Shown here in pieces: positions 26,550 to 36,987 of a DNA stretch of 64,000 nt; position 1 is the first letter of the stretch; each line of letters begins with the position of its first letter. The stretch covers positions 62,001 through 126,000 of the forward strand of contig JBDKTA010000015.1 in NCBI GenBank assembly GCA_039680605.1, in the 5' to 3' direction. The notes under the pieces were generated by a model. That model did no database searches and was not told the DNA's origin. It was given only the letters and a program-made list of their open reading frames with translations. Origin of the DNA: Planctomycetaceae bacterium. GTDB taxonomy: Bacteria; Planctomycetota; Phycisphaerae; SM23-33. A program made the translations under genes and the position numbers.

Positions 26550-29500
26550 ATGGCGACGGCACCTGAACGAACCCCGCCGGCCAGTCCGCGCTGGATGCGG
26601 CTGGCTGCTGTCTTTCTGGCGTTGGCGTCGGGTCTGACGGCGGCACAGGCGATCGTCTGCTGGTTGCTCGACCGGTGGGACTTGGCCTCGTGGGGGCGCG
26701 GCCTGGTCCCGATAGCCCCGAGCACCGCGGTGCTGATCCTGCTGCTCAGCGCCTGCGCTGTTCTGCGCCCGCGCTATCCGTCGCGGGCCGTCGCCGGCGG
26801 CCTGGTGCTGCTGGGAGTGCTTGCTGCCATCGCCATGGGGCTGTTGGTGTTGGCCCAGGGGGCGTTTGACTTCGAATTGCCGCTGGAGCGGTGGTTGTCG
26901 CCCACCACCGCCAAGGTGGACGAGATCCCCATCGGGCGAATGTCGCCGCTGACGGCGGCGGTCTTCCTGCCCATCGCAACGGCGCTGCTGTTCCAATTGC
27001 GCCAATGCGGCCGCCGGTGGCTGTGCCAGGCGTCGTCGATTCTGCTTCTTATGGCGAGCCTATGCCTTTTCGTCGTCCTTCTGAGCTACGCCGCCGGCGC
27101 ACCGGTTCTCTATGGCAGCCGGACGATTCCCATGGCTTTGCCAACGGCCGTCGCCATGGGGCTTCTGGGTTTGAGTGTTCTGGCAGGGTCCGGTCCGCAG
27201 GTCTGGCCGCTGTCGCTTCTCGTGACGGGGCCTCTGGAATCGGCGTCACCGAACCCCGTTGCCAAAGGGCCGATCCTGGTTTCCCTGGCGTTGGTTGCGG
27301 CCGTGGCGTTCAGCAGCGTTTTTTACGCCCGGCACGAGATATCCCAGGTTCGCCAGGCGGCATATACGCAACTGTCGGCCATCGCCAAGTTGAAGGTGGA
27401 CCAGATCGTCGCCTGGCAGAATGAGAGGCTCGCCGATGCGCAACTGGCTGCGATGCACATTCTGCAATCCGATGTCGCCCGGTGGTCTGGCGGTGCTGAC
27501 GAGGCGTCCAAGGCCGCCATCGTAGAGCATCTGCGTATGTTGCAGAGGATCAAAGGATATGAGAATGCGATCCTCGCCGACGCCAACGGGCGGCGCCTGT
27601 TATCACTGGACGCCCACCTGGAGTCCCTGGACGACAGCGCGGCGCTATTGGTCGCCAGGATCGTTGCGTCACGTGCCGCCATGGCGGGCGACCTCCTGCA
27701 CTGCCCCTCATGCCGGCGGATTCATCACGATGTGGGGGCCCCTGTCCTGGGCGGCGACGGGCAGCCCATCGCCGTCATTCTCCTGCGGAGCGATCCAGAG
27801 CACTCTCTGTATCCGCTTCTCCAGATGTGGCCAACGCCCAGCCGGACTTCGGAGACATTGCTGATCCGCAAAGAGGCAGACGACGTGCTGTTCCTCAACA
27901 AGCTCCGCCACCGCGGCGATGCGGCTTTGACCGTTCGGATTCCGATGTCGAAAGCGGACGTTCCGGCGGTGCGGGCGGCGATGGGCCAGAGCGGAAGGTT
28001 CAGCGGGCGCGATTACCGGGGCGTGGAGGTCCTGGCGGATGTTCGGCCGGTGCCGCTGACGCCCTGGTTCATCATCGCCAAGGTGGACGCGCGCGAGATT
28101 CTCTCCGAAGCGGCGTATCGCGGATGGGTGGCGCTGCTTCTTGCGGCGCTGCTGACCCTCATGACCGGCGGTGCGACGGCGCTGGTGTATCACCGCCGCC
28201 AGCGGAATCTCTATCAAAGCCTGTTCCTGGCTGAACGGCAGCGCCGCCAGGTCCAGGAGGAGATCCGCGCGACGTTCTATGGCATCGGCGACGGCGTGAT
28301 CTCAACCGACGCGACCGGATGCGTCTCCCGCATGAACGGCGTGGCCGAGCAGTTGACTGGTTGGACCGAGGCCCAAGCGCTGGGCAAGCCCCTCGATCAG
28401 GTCTTTCGCATCATCAATGAGGATACCCGCCTGGAAGTGGAAAGCCCCGTCGGGCGAGTCCTGCGCGAAGGGGTCATCGTCGGTCTGGCCAACCACACGC
28501 TCCTGATCGCCCGCGACGGCAGCGAGTGCCCCATCGCCGACAGCGGCGCGCCGGTTCGCGACGAACACGGCCGCACCGCCGGCGTGGTGCTGGTCTTCCG
28601 CGACGTGGCCGACCAGCGCCAGTCGCAGCAGGAGATGCTCCGCCTGAACCGCTCGCTGCGGGCGATCAGCGACTGCAACCAGGCGATCATCCGCGCGACA
28701 GAGGAGTCGCTGATGCACGGCGAGATCTGCCGGATCATCCACGGGGTGGGCGGCTATCCATTTGTCTGCATCAGCATGAGAGAGGACGACGAAGGCAAGA
28801 GCGTCCGCGGCGTCGCCCAGGCGGGGGCAGACCAGGTTTATCTAGACGATGCTCGCGTCACCTGGGCCGACACCCCGCGAGGGCGGGGACCCACCGGAAC
28901 GGCCATCCGCACGGGGCGGCCGAGTATTGTTCAGCGCACGGCCGATGACTCTCGTTATGCCCCGTGGCGCGAGATGGCTACCGCACACGGGTTCCTTTCC
29001 AGCGCGGCGTTTCCCCTGATGCTCGACGGTAAGGCCTTCGGGGCGTTGACCGTTTGCGCCGGCGTGGCCGACGCCTTCACCCCGCAGGAGGCGGCGCTGC
29101 TGGAGGAACTGGCCGGCGATGTGGCGTATGGCGTGGCGGCGCTGCGAACGGCCTCGACGCTTGGCGCCCAGCAGGAAGAACTGCGGGCGGTTCATGACAA
29201 CATTTCGATCATGACATTCCTGACGGATCGGGACCGCAACATCGTCTTTGCCAATCGCGCGGGCGCGCGGTTTGTCGGCTTGCCCCAGGACCAGCTCGTG
29301 GGCCAGCGCGTCTGCGGCGTGCTGGGGTGCATCCATGCCAATGACGACCCGCGCGGGTGCGGGTTTGGCCCCCACTGCCCCCAGTGCTCGCTGCTCCAGA
29401 CCATCCAGGACACGTTGGCGACGGGACAGGCCCATCAGGACGTCGAGCAGAGAATGGTCCGCGTCAAAGACGCACAGCGTCAGGAGGCGGTCCTGATCGC

Positions 29501-30704
29501 CTCGACGGCGATGATCCAGCCGGCGGGGCAGGCGCGCTTGCTGTTGTGCCTGGAGGACGCCACCCAGCGCAAGGAGGCCCAGGAGGCTCTGTCGGAAAGC
29601 GAGGCGCGATTCCGCTCCTTCATCGAGGCGGCGCCGGAAGGCTTCTTTGTCCAGAGCGAAGGGCGATTTGCCTTTGTCAACCAGGCCTTGCTCAAGATCA
29701 TGGGGGCCTCGACGCCTGAGGAACTTCTGGGCAAGGATTTCTTCCCTCGAATCGCTCCGGAGTATCACCAGAAGGTGCGAGATCGCATCCGCTTTCAGCG
29801 CGAGACCGGCCAGGCCGTCTCGGCGATGGACCAGGAATTCCTCCGCCTTGACGGCTCGCGGGTTCCGGTCGAGACCGCCGCGGCGCCGATCCGCTACAAG
29901 GGCGGCGAGGCGAATCTGGTTTTCGTCCGCGACATCACCGATCGCCGCCGGCTCCAGGAGCAGCTTCGACAGTCGCAGAAGATGGAGGCTATCGGACAAC
30001 TGGCCGGCGGAGTGGCTCACGACTTCCGCAATCAACTCACCGTGATCAAAGGCTTCGCCGAGATGCTCCTGCGTCGCTCGCTGGTTCTGGACAGCGGCGT
30101 CGACCAGGTTCAGGAAATCCTCAAGGCCGCCCAGCGTTCCACTCTCCTGACCGGTCAACTGCTGGCCTTCAGCCGAACGCAGATGCTGACTCCCCAGCGG
30201 GTGGATCTGGTGGAGATCGTAGTCGACATCATCAAGGCCGTCCCGCACATGGTTGGCGAGCACGTGCGCCTTTCGGTGTCCGCCTCTTGCGATCGATGCC
30301 TGGTGGAAGTCGACCCCACCCAGCTGCAGCAGGCCCTGATCAACCTGGTGGCCAACGCCCGCGACGCCATGCCCGACGGCGGCGAACTGACGATCGAGGT
30401 CTCCCGCAGGCGGCTGGACGATCCGATCCTCCAGAAATATCCCGACGCCGTCGCGGGGGTCTATGCAGCCGTGGCGGTCGCCGACACTGGATGTGGTATG
30501 GACGATGCGACCCTGTCCAGACTCTTCGAGCCGTTCTTCACGACCAAGGAAGTGGGGCGCGGCACCGGGCTGGGGCTGGCCATGGTCTACGGTTTCGTCA
30601 AGCAGAGCGGTGGAATCATCGACGTCGAGAGCCGCCTCGGGCAGGGCAGCACCTTCACGCTTTACTTTCCCCAGTGCGACGATGCTCAGGCAACGGGTTC
30701 GTAG
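26550..30704 (+). CDS. Multi-PAS/GAF membrane sensor histidine kinase
   Basis: A 1384-residue kinase. ATG 26550 is preferred over GTG 26544, since AAAGGAAG is 6-7 bases upstream. Residues about 12-200 hold six or so hydrophobic helices, a TM lies at about 238-258, a periplasmic sensor at about 260-520, and a TM at about 523-548. Inside the cell come PAS (about 570-690), GAF (about 710-870), PAS with an unusual Cys-rich loop (CGVLGC...[10 protein letters not shown], about 880-1010), PAS (about 1015-1135), HisKA with the phospho-acceptor in [10 protein letters not shown] (His1157), and HATPase with [14 protein letters not shown] and a [11 protein letters not shown] lid. No receiver is fused and no response regulator is adjacent. 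The Cys cluster in the second cytoplasmic PAS suggests a metal or redox input; this is inference. Confidence 0.93.
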   Translation: MATAPERTPPASPRWMRLAAVFLALASGLTAAQAIVCWLLDRWDLASWGRGLVPIAPSTAVLILLLSACAVLRPRYPSRAVAGGLVLLGVLAAIAMGLLVLAQGAFDFELPLERWLSPTTAKVDEIPIGRMSPLTAAVFLPIATALLFQLRQCGRRWLCQASSILLLMASLCLFVVLLSYAAGAPVLYGSRTIPMALPTAVAMGLLGLSVLAGSGPQVWPLSLLVTGPLESASPNPVAKGPILVSLALVAAVAFSSVFYARHEISQVRQAAYTQLSAIAKLKVDQIVAWQNERLADAQLAAMHILQSDVARWSGGADEASKAAIVEHLRMLQRIKGYENAILADANGRRLLSLDAHLESLDDSAALLVARIVASRAAMAGDLLHCPSCRRIHHDVGAPVLGGDGQPIAVILLRSDPEHSLYPLLQMWPTPSRTSETLLIRKEADDVLFLNKLRHRGDAALTVRIPMSKADVPAVRAAMGQSGRFSGRDYRGVEVLADVRPVPLTPWFIIAKVDAREILSEAAYRGWVALLLAALLTLMTGGATALVYHRRQRNLYQSLFLAERQRRQVQEEIRATFYGIGDGVISTDATGCVSRMNGVAEQLTGWTEAQALGKPLDQVFRIINEDTRLEVESPVGRVLREGVIVGLANHTLLIARDGSECPIADSGAPVRDEHGRTAGVVLVFRDVADQRQSQQEMLRLNRSLRAISDCNQAIIRATEESLMHGEICRIIHGVGGYPFVCISMREDDEGKSVRGVAQAGADQVYLDDARVTWADTPRGRGPTGTAIRTGRPSIVQRTADDSRYAPWREMATAHGFLSSAAFPLMLDGKAFGALTVCAGVADAFTPQEAALLEELAGDVAYGVAALRTASTLGAQQEELRAVHDNISIMTFLTDRDRNIVFANRAGARFVGLPQDQLVGQRVCGVLGCIHANDDPRGCGFGPHCPQCSLLQTIQDTLATGQAHQDVEQRMVRVKDAQRQEAVLIASTAMIQPAGQARLLLCLEDATQRKEAQEALSESEARFRSFIEAAPEGFFVQSEGRFAFVNQALLKIMGASTPEELLGKDFFPRIAPEYHQKVRDRIRFQRETGQAVSAMDQEFLRLDGSRVPVETAAAPIRYKGGEANLVFVRDITDRRRLQEQLRQSQKMEAIGQLAGGVAHDFRNQLTVIKGFAEMLLRRSLVLDSGVDQVQEILKAAQRSTLLTGQLLAFSRTQMLTPQRVDLVEIVVDIIKAVPHMVGEHVRLSVSASCDRCLVEVDPTQLQQALINLVANARDAMPDGGELTIEVSRRRLDDPILQKYPDAVAGVYAAVAVADTGCGMDDATLSRLFEPFFTTKEVGRGTGLGLAMVYGFVKQSGGIIDVESRLGQGSTFTLYFPQCDDAQATGS

Positions 30705-30733
30705 CATGCCCCGTATGACGCTGCGGTCCCACC

Positions 30734-30752
30734 CAAAAGGAAAACTCTTTTG
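30734..30752 (-). terminator. Weak hairpin after tRNA-Ser
   Basis: CAAAAG and CTTTTG pair around a 7-base loop immediately downstream of tRNA-Ser on the minus strand. It also lies after the stop of the sensor kinase on the plus strand, so it may serve both. The stem is short and no T-run follows it. Confidence 0.3.
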
Positions 30753-30757
30753 CCAAA

Positions 30758-30845
30758 CGGAGAGGGCGGGATTCGAACCCGCGGTACCCTTTTGGGGCAC
30801 ACAGCATTTCCAGTGCTGCACATTCGGCCGCTCTGTCACCTCTCC
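30758..30845 (-). tRNA. tRNA-Ser (anticodon GGA)
   Basis: The minus strand folds as a class II tRNA of 88 bases: acceptor stem GGAGAGG/CCTCTCC, discriminator G, D arm, anticodon stem CAGCA/TGCTG with loop CTGGAAA (anticodon GGA), a long variable arm (GTGCCCCAAAAGGGTAC region) as in serine tRNAs, and T arm CGGGTTCGAATCCCG. The 3' CCA is not encoded. It reads UCC and UCU serine codons. Confidence 0.96.
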
Positions 30846-30922
30846 GGAAAACTTACCTTACTATATCGTCTATCCTCGCCGCATGGAACATCGCAGCTTG
30901 AAGGTTTGTGTCCGGGGGCGGT

Positions 30923-33115
30923 TCACTTCCTGGTGATGAGCAGATAGTTGATTCGCGTCAGGCGGCCGGCGCGGAGGCGGTCGTGGCTGGAGAGGGTCAA
31001 TCGCCCGTCTTTGACCTCGACGCTCTTGACGATCTCGCGGTGCTCGCCGCGGTTGACGACCAGGTCTCTGCAGAACTCCACGCCGTTGGCGACGACCGTG
31101 CCGTTCTCGATCTTGCCCTCGGCGTCGCCGATGCAGACCGTCACCTCGTACGTGCCGTTGGCCAGCAGGATGCTCCAGGTGCTGCGGGGCATGAAGGCCA
31201 CCTGCGTACACTTGAGCGGGTCGGCCCCTTTACGCCGCGCGGCCGAGGCGGTCATGTCCACGTTCCAGCCGTACGCCCGATCGCCATGAACGCCGAACAT
31301 CTCGCCGCTGTCGACAAAATAGCCCTCGACGGCCGCATCCTTGGGACCGAAGTTGATCTTGATCCCGCCGCCGGCGTCGCCCGAGACGCGCGTGAGGGTG
31401 ACGGGTTTCGCCGCGGCCGCGGCGGGGCCTTTGTCGGTCCAGGTGCGCGCGGTCAGGATGGTCTTAGCCTTGAGCGTCAGCGGTTTGTCATAGACCGGCG
31501 AGGCCGCCGTCGGCTCCGATCCGTCGAGCGTATAGCGGATGACGGCGCCCTTCAGCAGCGGCCGCAACTCGACCGAGCCCTGGCCGACGAAAACCGTGCG
31601 GCCGACCTGGCCGTCCACGACGACCTGCGAGGCGTAAAGCTCTTGCCGCAGCGAATCGAGGGCCGCTTTCAGGCGGGCCAGCGTGTCGGCGCTCTGCTGC
31701 GAGAGACCTGTCTTGCCTTCGACTGGCCCCATGATGCCATGGATCTTCTCGACGGTCTTGGCCGCCTGCGCTTCGACGGCTTGGAAGTCCGCAAGCGTTG
31801 CTTGTCCGGCGAGGGCCTTTTGCCGCTGCTGGCTGCAGGCGGCCACGATCTGGAGATACAGGTCTTTTGTGCCGCTGTGCAGCACCTTGTCCAGGTCGCT
31901 CGGGTCGAGGCGGATCAGCCTGCCGTCGCCGGCCTTGAGGCCATCCAGAGCGACCGTCCAGGCCGGTTGGATAATGCGCACGGCGTTGGGCGCGGCGCCG
32001 GGGGGCGGCAGGATTTCTGCCACGTCAGCGCCCGGGCCGAAGGTCAGGTGGACGGTGCGCGCCGGCGCCTCGGGGCGGCGGGTGAAGTTCGTCCGCTTGT
32101 CGACGACCATCACGTAAGCGGGCTTGCTATTGCCGGCCTTGAAGTTCTCGAAGCCGTCCTCGACGACCAGCACACCGGCCAGCAGCGAATCGTCCATGCT
32201 CTCGATGAGCTTGCCTGCCCCGACATCGAGCGCGCCGTAGGGTTTATCGCCGCCGCCGGCGGTGTGGTACACGCCCGTGCTGCGGCAGCCGAAAACGTGC
32301 CGCCCGACGACCCCGTTGATGTACGCGCCGACCTCGGCGTTGGTCCGGTAGACGTTGCCGGTCTTGGCGTTCCACTGCGGGCGCTTGCCCGAAGAGGAAT
32401 AGGCAAACGACATCACGCCCGAGGCCCCGTACGCCACGGCTGAGTAGTTCTGGAAACGGATCTCGCTGTCGGCGACGGATTCTCGCGCGGCCAGGGCGGC
32501 GTAGATCGGCCAGAAGGTCATGTTGAGCTTGTTGGCGTTGAGTCGGTCGCCTTCGAGCGAGTTGCAGTAATTCATGCGCTTGATATGGTCGGGCCCGGTG
32601 TTGTTGTACCCGAAGGCGTAATTCTGCGTCGAGAGTACGGGCATGGGGGTGCGGGCCTGGTGGCCGGGGTTGGGGTTCTCGGCCAGGTATGCGATGAGCG
32701 TCGGGTGGTTTTCCTTGAGCCATCCGGCGCACTGCAGCGTCTGTCGCGGCAGGCCCGAGGCGTTGTCCCAGAGGTTGAACCCGATCACGCTGGGGTGTTT
32801 GAAGACCTTGTCGCCCAGGGCCTGGAGCTTGGGCAGGTCGTACCAGATGGCCGCGACCATGATCTTCATGTCGTTGGCCTTGGCGTTGTCGAGCCCGCCG
32901 GCTCCGTCCATGAGGACGTTGAAGCCGGCCGCCTTGGCGGTGGCGTAGAACTCGCTGCTGTAGTCATGCCCGGTGCGGTAATGGAACCCGACCACCGCCC
33001 ACTCCCGCAGCGAAAACCGCTTCATGCAATCCAGCGGTGGATGCAGCGGCTCATAGGCCGCCGCAGGCAGGGCAAGCCACAGGATCGTTACAACGAGCAG
33101 CATCTTGCGAAGCAT
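30923..33115 (-). CDS. Secreted glycoside-hydrolase-like protein with FN3-assoc and malectin-like modules
   Basis: A 730-residue exported protein. The ATG at 33115 has GGAG 6 bases upstream and begins a signal peptide (MLRKMLLVVTILWLALPAAA). Residues about 20-330 resemble a TIM-barrel carbohydrate-active domain (FSLREWAVVGFHYRTG; HPSVIGFNLWDNASG; YGASGVMSFAYSS), as in many planctomycete agarase/hydrolase-like proteins; I cannot assign catalytic acids with confidence. Residues about 530-570 match the FN3-associated/chitobiase C-terminal type repeat (AVIRYTLDGSEPTAASP). The C-terminal 140 residues (INFGPKDAAVEGYFVDSGEMFG...YEVTVCIGDAEG) resemble malectin/CBM-like carbohydrate-binding folds. The likely role is binding or degrading extracellular polysaccharide. 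Confidence 0.8.
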   Translation of the reverse strand: MLRKMLLVVTILWLALPAAAYEPLHPPLDCMKRFSLREWAVVGFHYRTGHDYSSEFYATAKAAGFNVLMDGAGGLDNAKANDMKIMVAAIWYDLPKLQALGDKVFKHPSVIGFNLWDNASGLPRQTLQCAGWLKENHPTLIAYLAENPNPGHQARTPMPVLSTQNYAFGYNNTGPDHIKRMNYCNSLEGDRLNANKLNMTFWPIYAALAARESVADSEIRFQNYSAVAYGASGVMSFAYSSSGKRPQWNAKTGNVYRTNAEVGAYINGVVGRHVFGCRSTGVYHTAGGGDKPYGALDVGAGKLIESMDDSLLAGVLVVEDGFENFKAGNSKPAYVMVVDKRTNFTRRPEAPARTVHLTFGPGADVAEILPPPGAAPNAVRIIQPAWTVALDGLKAGDGRLIRLDPSDLDKVLHSGTKDLYLQIVAACSQQRQKALAGQATLADFQAVEAQAAKTVEKIHGIMGPVEGKTGLSQQSADTLARLKAALDSLRQELYASQVVVDGQVGRTVFVGQGSVELRPLLKGAVIRYTLDGSEPTAASPVYDKPLTLKAKTILTARTWTDKGPAAAAAKPVTLTRVSGDAGGGIKINFGPKDAAVEGYFVDSGEMFGVHGDRAYGWNVDMTASAARRKGADPLKCTQVAFMPRSTWSILLANGTYEVTVCIGDAEGKIENGTVVANGVEFCRDLVVNRGEHREIVKSVEVKDGRLTLSSHDRLRAGRLTRINYLLITRK

Positions 33116-33210
33116 GGCGATCTCCAGAAAAGGTTCCACGTAAGGAACACGGTACAGGAGCGATGGTTCTTACGCCAGAGGGAGCTAACGGGGGATAAAG
33201 ATCGGCCGGA

Positions 33211-33509
33211 TCATTTTCTATTCTGCCAATAGCCGGGTTTGCGGTGGAGGTGCATTATCGCCAGAATCTTCACGCCCTGAGAGTGACTATGGTAGACAAC
33301 ACCATAGGGGAAATGCCGGATTCGACAGCGACGAGTGCGCTAGCCCGCCAAGGGCCAAGCAAGGGGATTCTTCAGTATCCGGTCGGTTGCCTGTCGCGAT
33401 TCCCAGGCAAATTCAAATCCCAAACCCGCGCCTGTTGGTTGTAGTAATCAATGGCCTCGTTCAGTTCCGCTTCCGCAGCCGGATGAAATTCGATATGCAC
33501 CGACTTCAC
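33211..33509 (-). pseudogene. Dead ParE/RelE-type toxin gene
   Basis: Directly after the antitoxin, a GTG at 33509 overlaps its stop by 4 bases, as expected for a toxin partner. The translation begins VKSVHIEFHPAAEAELNEAI and DYYNQQAR, typical of ParE N-termini. At about 33424-33430 the frame breaks: one base appears to be missing. The next frame continues GFEFAWESRQATDRILKNPL, meets an in-frame TAG after AWPLAG, then goes on RTRRCRIRHFPYGVVYHSHS and GVKILAIMHLHRKPGYWQNRK to a TGA at 33211. This is the whole family length with one frameshift and one nonsense codon, so the toxin is inactive unless both are sequence errors. Confidence 0.85.
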
Positions 33510-33727
33510 CTTTTCTGGTCGATCTTGCGGAAGACTTCCTCTGCGGGAATCCCTTTCACCTGCCCGCTGTCCATCTCATCAAGCCGTTTTTCAGCTTCCT
33601 CGGCCCAGGCGGCGTCTATCTCTTCTGCATTGGGCCGATCAAAACTTGACATGAGAGCATCGATCAGTGCTGCCCGTTCGGTGGGGGGGAGGCGTAATGC
33701 CCGTTCTTTGATTTCCTGCGCGGTCAT
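33506..33727 (-). CDS. Addiction-module antitoxin
   Basis: A 73-residue protein of the 'putative addiction module component' type: MTAQEIKERALRLPPTERAA, then LIDALMSSFD, a short acidic helical stretch and the C-terminal tail VKGIPAEEVFRKIDQKR. Antitoxins of this family pair with ParE/RelE toxins encoded immediately downstream with overlapping stop and start. That arrangement is present here, but the toxin has decayed. The intact frame suggests that the toxin was lost recently or that the antitoxin is kept for cross-protection. Confidence 0.85.
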   Translation of the reverse strand: MTAQEIKERALRLPPTERAALIDALMSSFDRPNAEEIDAAWAEEAEKRLDEMDSGQVKGIPAEEVFRKIDQKR

Positions 33728-33825
33728 GGTCAGGCTCCGACTTCAATTTCATTCTACCGCGACGAATAACGGTTAGCAATTTGCTGAACGTCTTACGTTG
33801 CCAGAATGAACGCCTTGCGGCGGTA

Positions 33826-36800
33826 CTACGAACCGACGGCGGCGAGTTTTTCGTCTACGCGCCAGGGGCGCAGGATGCCTTTGCTGTCGAGGTAGGCCTC
33901 GCAGCGGGTCATCATACCGGCGTCGTTGCTGTGGCCGTCGAACTGGAGGGTCAGGAACGGCTTGCCCGAGGCCAGCGTGACGAAGTGCTTGATGAACGAA
34001 TCGGGCCCGCACTTGAAGTTGGTGATATAGATGATGTGCAGGTTGTCGTGTCGGGCGACGATCTTTCCGGCGGCGAGGATCTTGCGCCCCAGGGCCCAGT
34101 ACATCTGGGCGTTGATCTCGCAGACGTCTACGCTCTCGGTATCCAGGAAGTCCTGCGGGATGCAGTTGACGCCGTAGTTGTCGCGCAGCTTGGCGGCGAC
34201 CGAGAGGTTCACGCCGGCGTCGTGGATATTGTAAGGCCGCCCCAGCAGGACGATGCCCGGCGCGGCGGCGTTGGCCAGGTCGCGCAGGGCGTGGCGTCCG
34301 GCCTGGAGGCGCCGGGCGTTGAAGGCGTCCTGGGCGGCAAAGGCCACCTTCAGGGCGTCGGCAATTCGGCGGCGGGTCAGGCCCAGGCGCTTGCCCAGTT
34401 CATGGCGGCGGAAGAACTCGACGAACTCGCGGCAGACGAAGTCGCGCCCTTCGCGGAAGTGGATCACCGGCGTGAGGAAGCGGCCGCCCGCGTCGCGCAG
34501 GGCTGGGGCGCGGCGCACCACAAAGGGCAGCGTCTGGTGCCAGGGGCACAGGTGCGCCTCGGTATTGCGCCACTGGGTGTCGCTGGAGATGATATTGGGC
34601 ATGAAGATGTAGTCGACGCCCTTGTCGGCCAGGTCGGCCACGTGCCCGTGCGCGACGATGATCGGGAAGCACGGTTCGGCCACCACGCTGGCCAGACCCG
34701 CCTGCACGATCTTCTTGTTGGTCGCCTCCGAGAGCACCACCTGCATTCCCAGGTGCGACAGCAGCGTGCGCCACAGCGGCATCCACTCCAGGGCGAACAT
34801 GGTGTTGGGCAGGCCCACCCGCGGTCCCGTCGGCGCCGCGTCGGGCATGAACGAATCGTCCATCATCCACTTGCGCCGCAGGGACATCAGGTCTTCGATG
34901 ACCGGCTTGGTGTGGCTGCGGGCGGCTTTGCGGTAGCGGTCGGAGCACTTGTCGCCCCAGTAGGTCTTGTCGCCCTCGACGTTGAACTCCTGGATCTGGC
35001 AATGGTTCGAGCAGCCCTTGCACGTGAACTCGCGCAGCGAATAATCCACTGCCGCCATGTCATACCCGCGGAAGTTGCTGACCGGCGCCGCGTCCTCCTC
35101 GGCATTTCCACGCATGCTGACGTACATGCCGCCCAGGCTCGTCTGCCCGCCTCGCGGGCGCGCGTGACCGTTGGCCGTCATCTTGTCGCGAGCCAGCAAT
35201 GCCGAGCCGATCGCCCCGATCACTCCGTTGTGCGGCGGGACGATGATCTGCTTACCCGTGACGGCCGCGAACGCCGCGGCTACCGCGTCGTTGTACGCCG
35301 TTCCGCCCTGGAAGAAGATGCAGTTGCCGATCTTTCGCCCGCGGACGACGCGGTTGATGTAGTTGTAGACGACCGAGTACGCCAGCCCGGCGACGAGGTC
35401 GGCCTTGGACGCGCCGCGCTGGAGGTAGCTGTTGACGTCGCGTTCCATGAAGACGGTGCATCGCTCGCCCAGTCGGATGGGGGAGCGGCTGGACATCGCC
35501 AGGGCGGCGAACTCGTTCTTGATGGCGATATCGAGTTCTTCGGCCCGCTCTTCGAGAAAGCTTCCCGTTCCGGCGGCGCAGGCTTCGTTCATGGTGAAGT
35601 CGACCACCACGCCGCGGTCGAGGGAGATGTACTTGGAGTCCTGCCCGCCGATCTCGAAGATGGTGTCGGGCATGCGCCCGCCGAGCATGGTGCTTCCGAC
35701 GTAGTTGGCGCCGGTCTTGTGGGCGGTGATCTCGTCGTTGACGGCGTCGGCGCCGATCAGAGCCCCGATGAGCTCGCGCCCCGAACCGGTGGTCCCCACG
35801 CCGCGGATATTCAGGCGGTCGCCCCATTGCGACTCGATTTCCTTCAGCGCCTCGGCGACGACCTCGATGGGACGGCCCAGCGTGCGGGTGTAGATCTCCG
35901 CGACCATCCGCCCGGCGTCGTCGATCACCACGACGTTCGTCGAGACGCTGCCGATGTCGATGCCCATGTACGCGTCGATGGGTCCCTGGGAATAATCATG
36001 GCGGTACTGCGTCACCTCGTTGCGCAGCAGCACCACGTTGTCCAGGCTCAGCGGGGCGGTGGTGGGGAAGGTCCCGTGGGCGCTGTCGCTGGCGGCGCGA
36101 AGGTCCGACAACCGCGACAGCGCCTGCCCGCCGGCGCCCTCGGCGGCGACCACCGCGGCGCCGATGGCGGGAACCTCGGCAAAATGATCCGGCACCAGGA
36201 ACTCGCCGGCATCGAGACCGAACGCTTCCTGGATGGCCGCAACGACGGCGGAATTGGCCGCCACGCCGCCGATCAGCGCCACGGGCGGCTCGACCGGGTG
36301 CGATCGAACCACCGCCGTGCGGAAGTTGCGAGCCACGGCCACGCACAGACCGCCCAGAACCTCGGCGGGGGTGTATCCCTTCTGCTGGGCGTGGATCATG
36401 TCGCTCTTGGCGAAGACGCTGCACCGCCCGGCCACCTGCGCCGACCGCTGCGCCCCGGCGACCAGGGCGCCGATATCCTCAATGCGGTACTTCAGCCGCC
36501 CGGCCTGCTGATCGATGAACGAGCCCGTGCCGGCAGCGCAGTCGCCGTTGGTGGCGTAGTCGACGATATCATAGCCGTCGGGGCCCTGCTTGAGCCGCAG
36601 GTACTTGCTGCTTTCACCTCCGACTTCAAAGACGGTGCGAGCCTGCACCCCCAGCGCCCGCAGCGCCGAGGCGATAGCTTTAAACTCGTTGACGCGCCGG
36701 GCGCCGAGGGTGGCGGCGGCGATCTTGGAACCGCTGCCGGTCAGGCAGACCGAGGTGACGTTGTCGCTTCCGACGGTGCGGACGACCAGGTCCATGAGTT

Positions 36801-36987
36801 CCTGGGCGGCGGCCAGCGGTTTGCCCCGCGTGCGTCGGTACGAGGAGACGTAAATTCGCCGCCCGCTGTTGAGGACGGATGTGACCTGCGTCCAGTCGTC
36901 GCCGGCAAGGGCAATGGCCGGATCGTCAATGACAATGGCGGCGCTGGCGCTGACGGCACCGATATCTATACCCACGTGACATTTCAT
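33826..36987 (-). CDS. Double-domain 2-hydroxyacyl-CoA dehydratase activase homologue with DUF2229
   Basis: A 1053-residue protein starting at ATG 36987 (MKCHVGIDIGAVSASAA). It holds two ASKHA ATPase domains of the BadF/BcrAD/HgdC type. The first is about residues 3-300 (GIDIGAVS, FEVGGESSKY, CAAGTGSFIDQ, VALIGGVAANSA). The second is about 339-620 (GIDIGSVSTN, FEIGGQDSKY, CAAGTGSFLEER, FFQGGTAYND). The Cys of each CAAGTGSF is where HgdC-type activases hold a shared 4Fe-4S cluster. From about 640 comes a DUF2229/HgdB-like part with FTCKGCSNHC and LLGRPYNIHDAGVN. Activases drive electrons by ATP hydrolysis into dehydratases or reductases; this three-part form is common in anaerobes but its substrate is unknown. 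A probable partner is at 62326. Confidence 0.9.
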   Translation of the reverse strand: MKCHVGIDIGAVSASAAIVIDDPAIALAGDDWTQVTSVLNSGRRIYVSSYRRTRGKPLAAAQELMDLVVRTVGSDNVTSVCLTGSGSKIAAATLGARRVNEFKAIASALRALGVQARTVFEVGGESSKYLRLKQGPDGYDIVDYATNGDCAAGTGSFIDQQAGRLKYRIEDIGALVAGAQRSAQVAGRCSVFAKSDMIHAQQKGYTPAEVLGGLCVAVARNFRTAVVRSHPVEPPVALIGGVAANSAVVAAIQEAFGLDAGEFLVPDHFAEVPAIGAAVVAAEGAGGQALSRLSDLRAASDSAHGTFPTTAPLSLDNVVLLRNEVTQYRHDYSQGPIDAYMGIDIGSVSTNVVVIDDAGRMVAEIYTRTLGRPIEVVAEALKEIESQWGDRLNIRGVGTTGSGRELIGALIGADAVNDEITAHKTGANYVGSTMLGGRMPDTIFEIGGQDSKYISLDRGVVVDFTMNEACAAGTGSFLEERAEELDIAIKNEFAALAMSSRSPIRLGERCTVFMERDVNSYLQRGASKADLVAGLAYSVVYNYINRVVRGRKIGNCIFFQGGTAYNDAVAAAFAAVTGKQIIVPPHNGVIGAIGSALLARDKMTANGHARPRGGQTSLGGMYVSMRGNAEEDAAPVSNFRGYDMAAVDYSLREFTCKGCSNHCQIQEFNVEGDKTYWGDKCSDRYRKAARSHTKPVIEDLMSLRRKWMMDDSFMPDAAPTGPRVGLPNTMFALEWMPLWRTLLSHLGMQVVLSEATNKKIVQAGLASVVAEPCFPIIVAHGHVADLADKGVDYIFMPNIISSDTQWRNTEAHLCPWHQTLPFVVRRAPALRDAGGRFLTPVIHFREGRDFVCREFVEFFRRHELGKRLGLTRRRIADALKVAFAAQDAFNARRLQAGRHALRDLANAAAPGIVLLGRPYNIHDAGVNLSVAAKLRDNYGVNCIPQDFLDTESVDVCEINAQMYWALGRKILAAGKIVARHDNLHIIYITNFKCGPDSFIKHFVTLASGKPFLTLQFDGHSNDAGMMTRCEAYLDSKGILRPWRVDEKLAAVGS

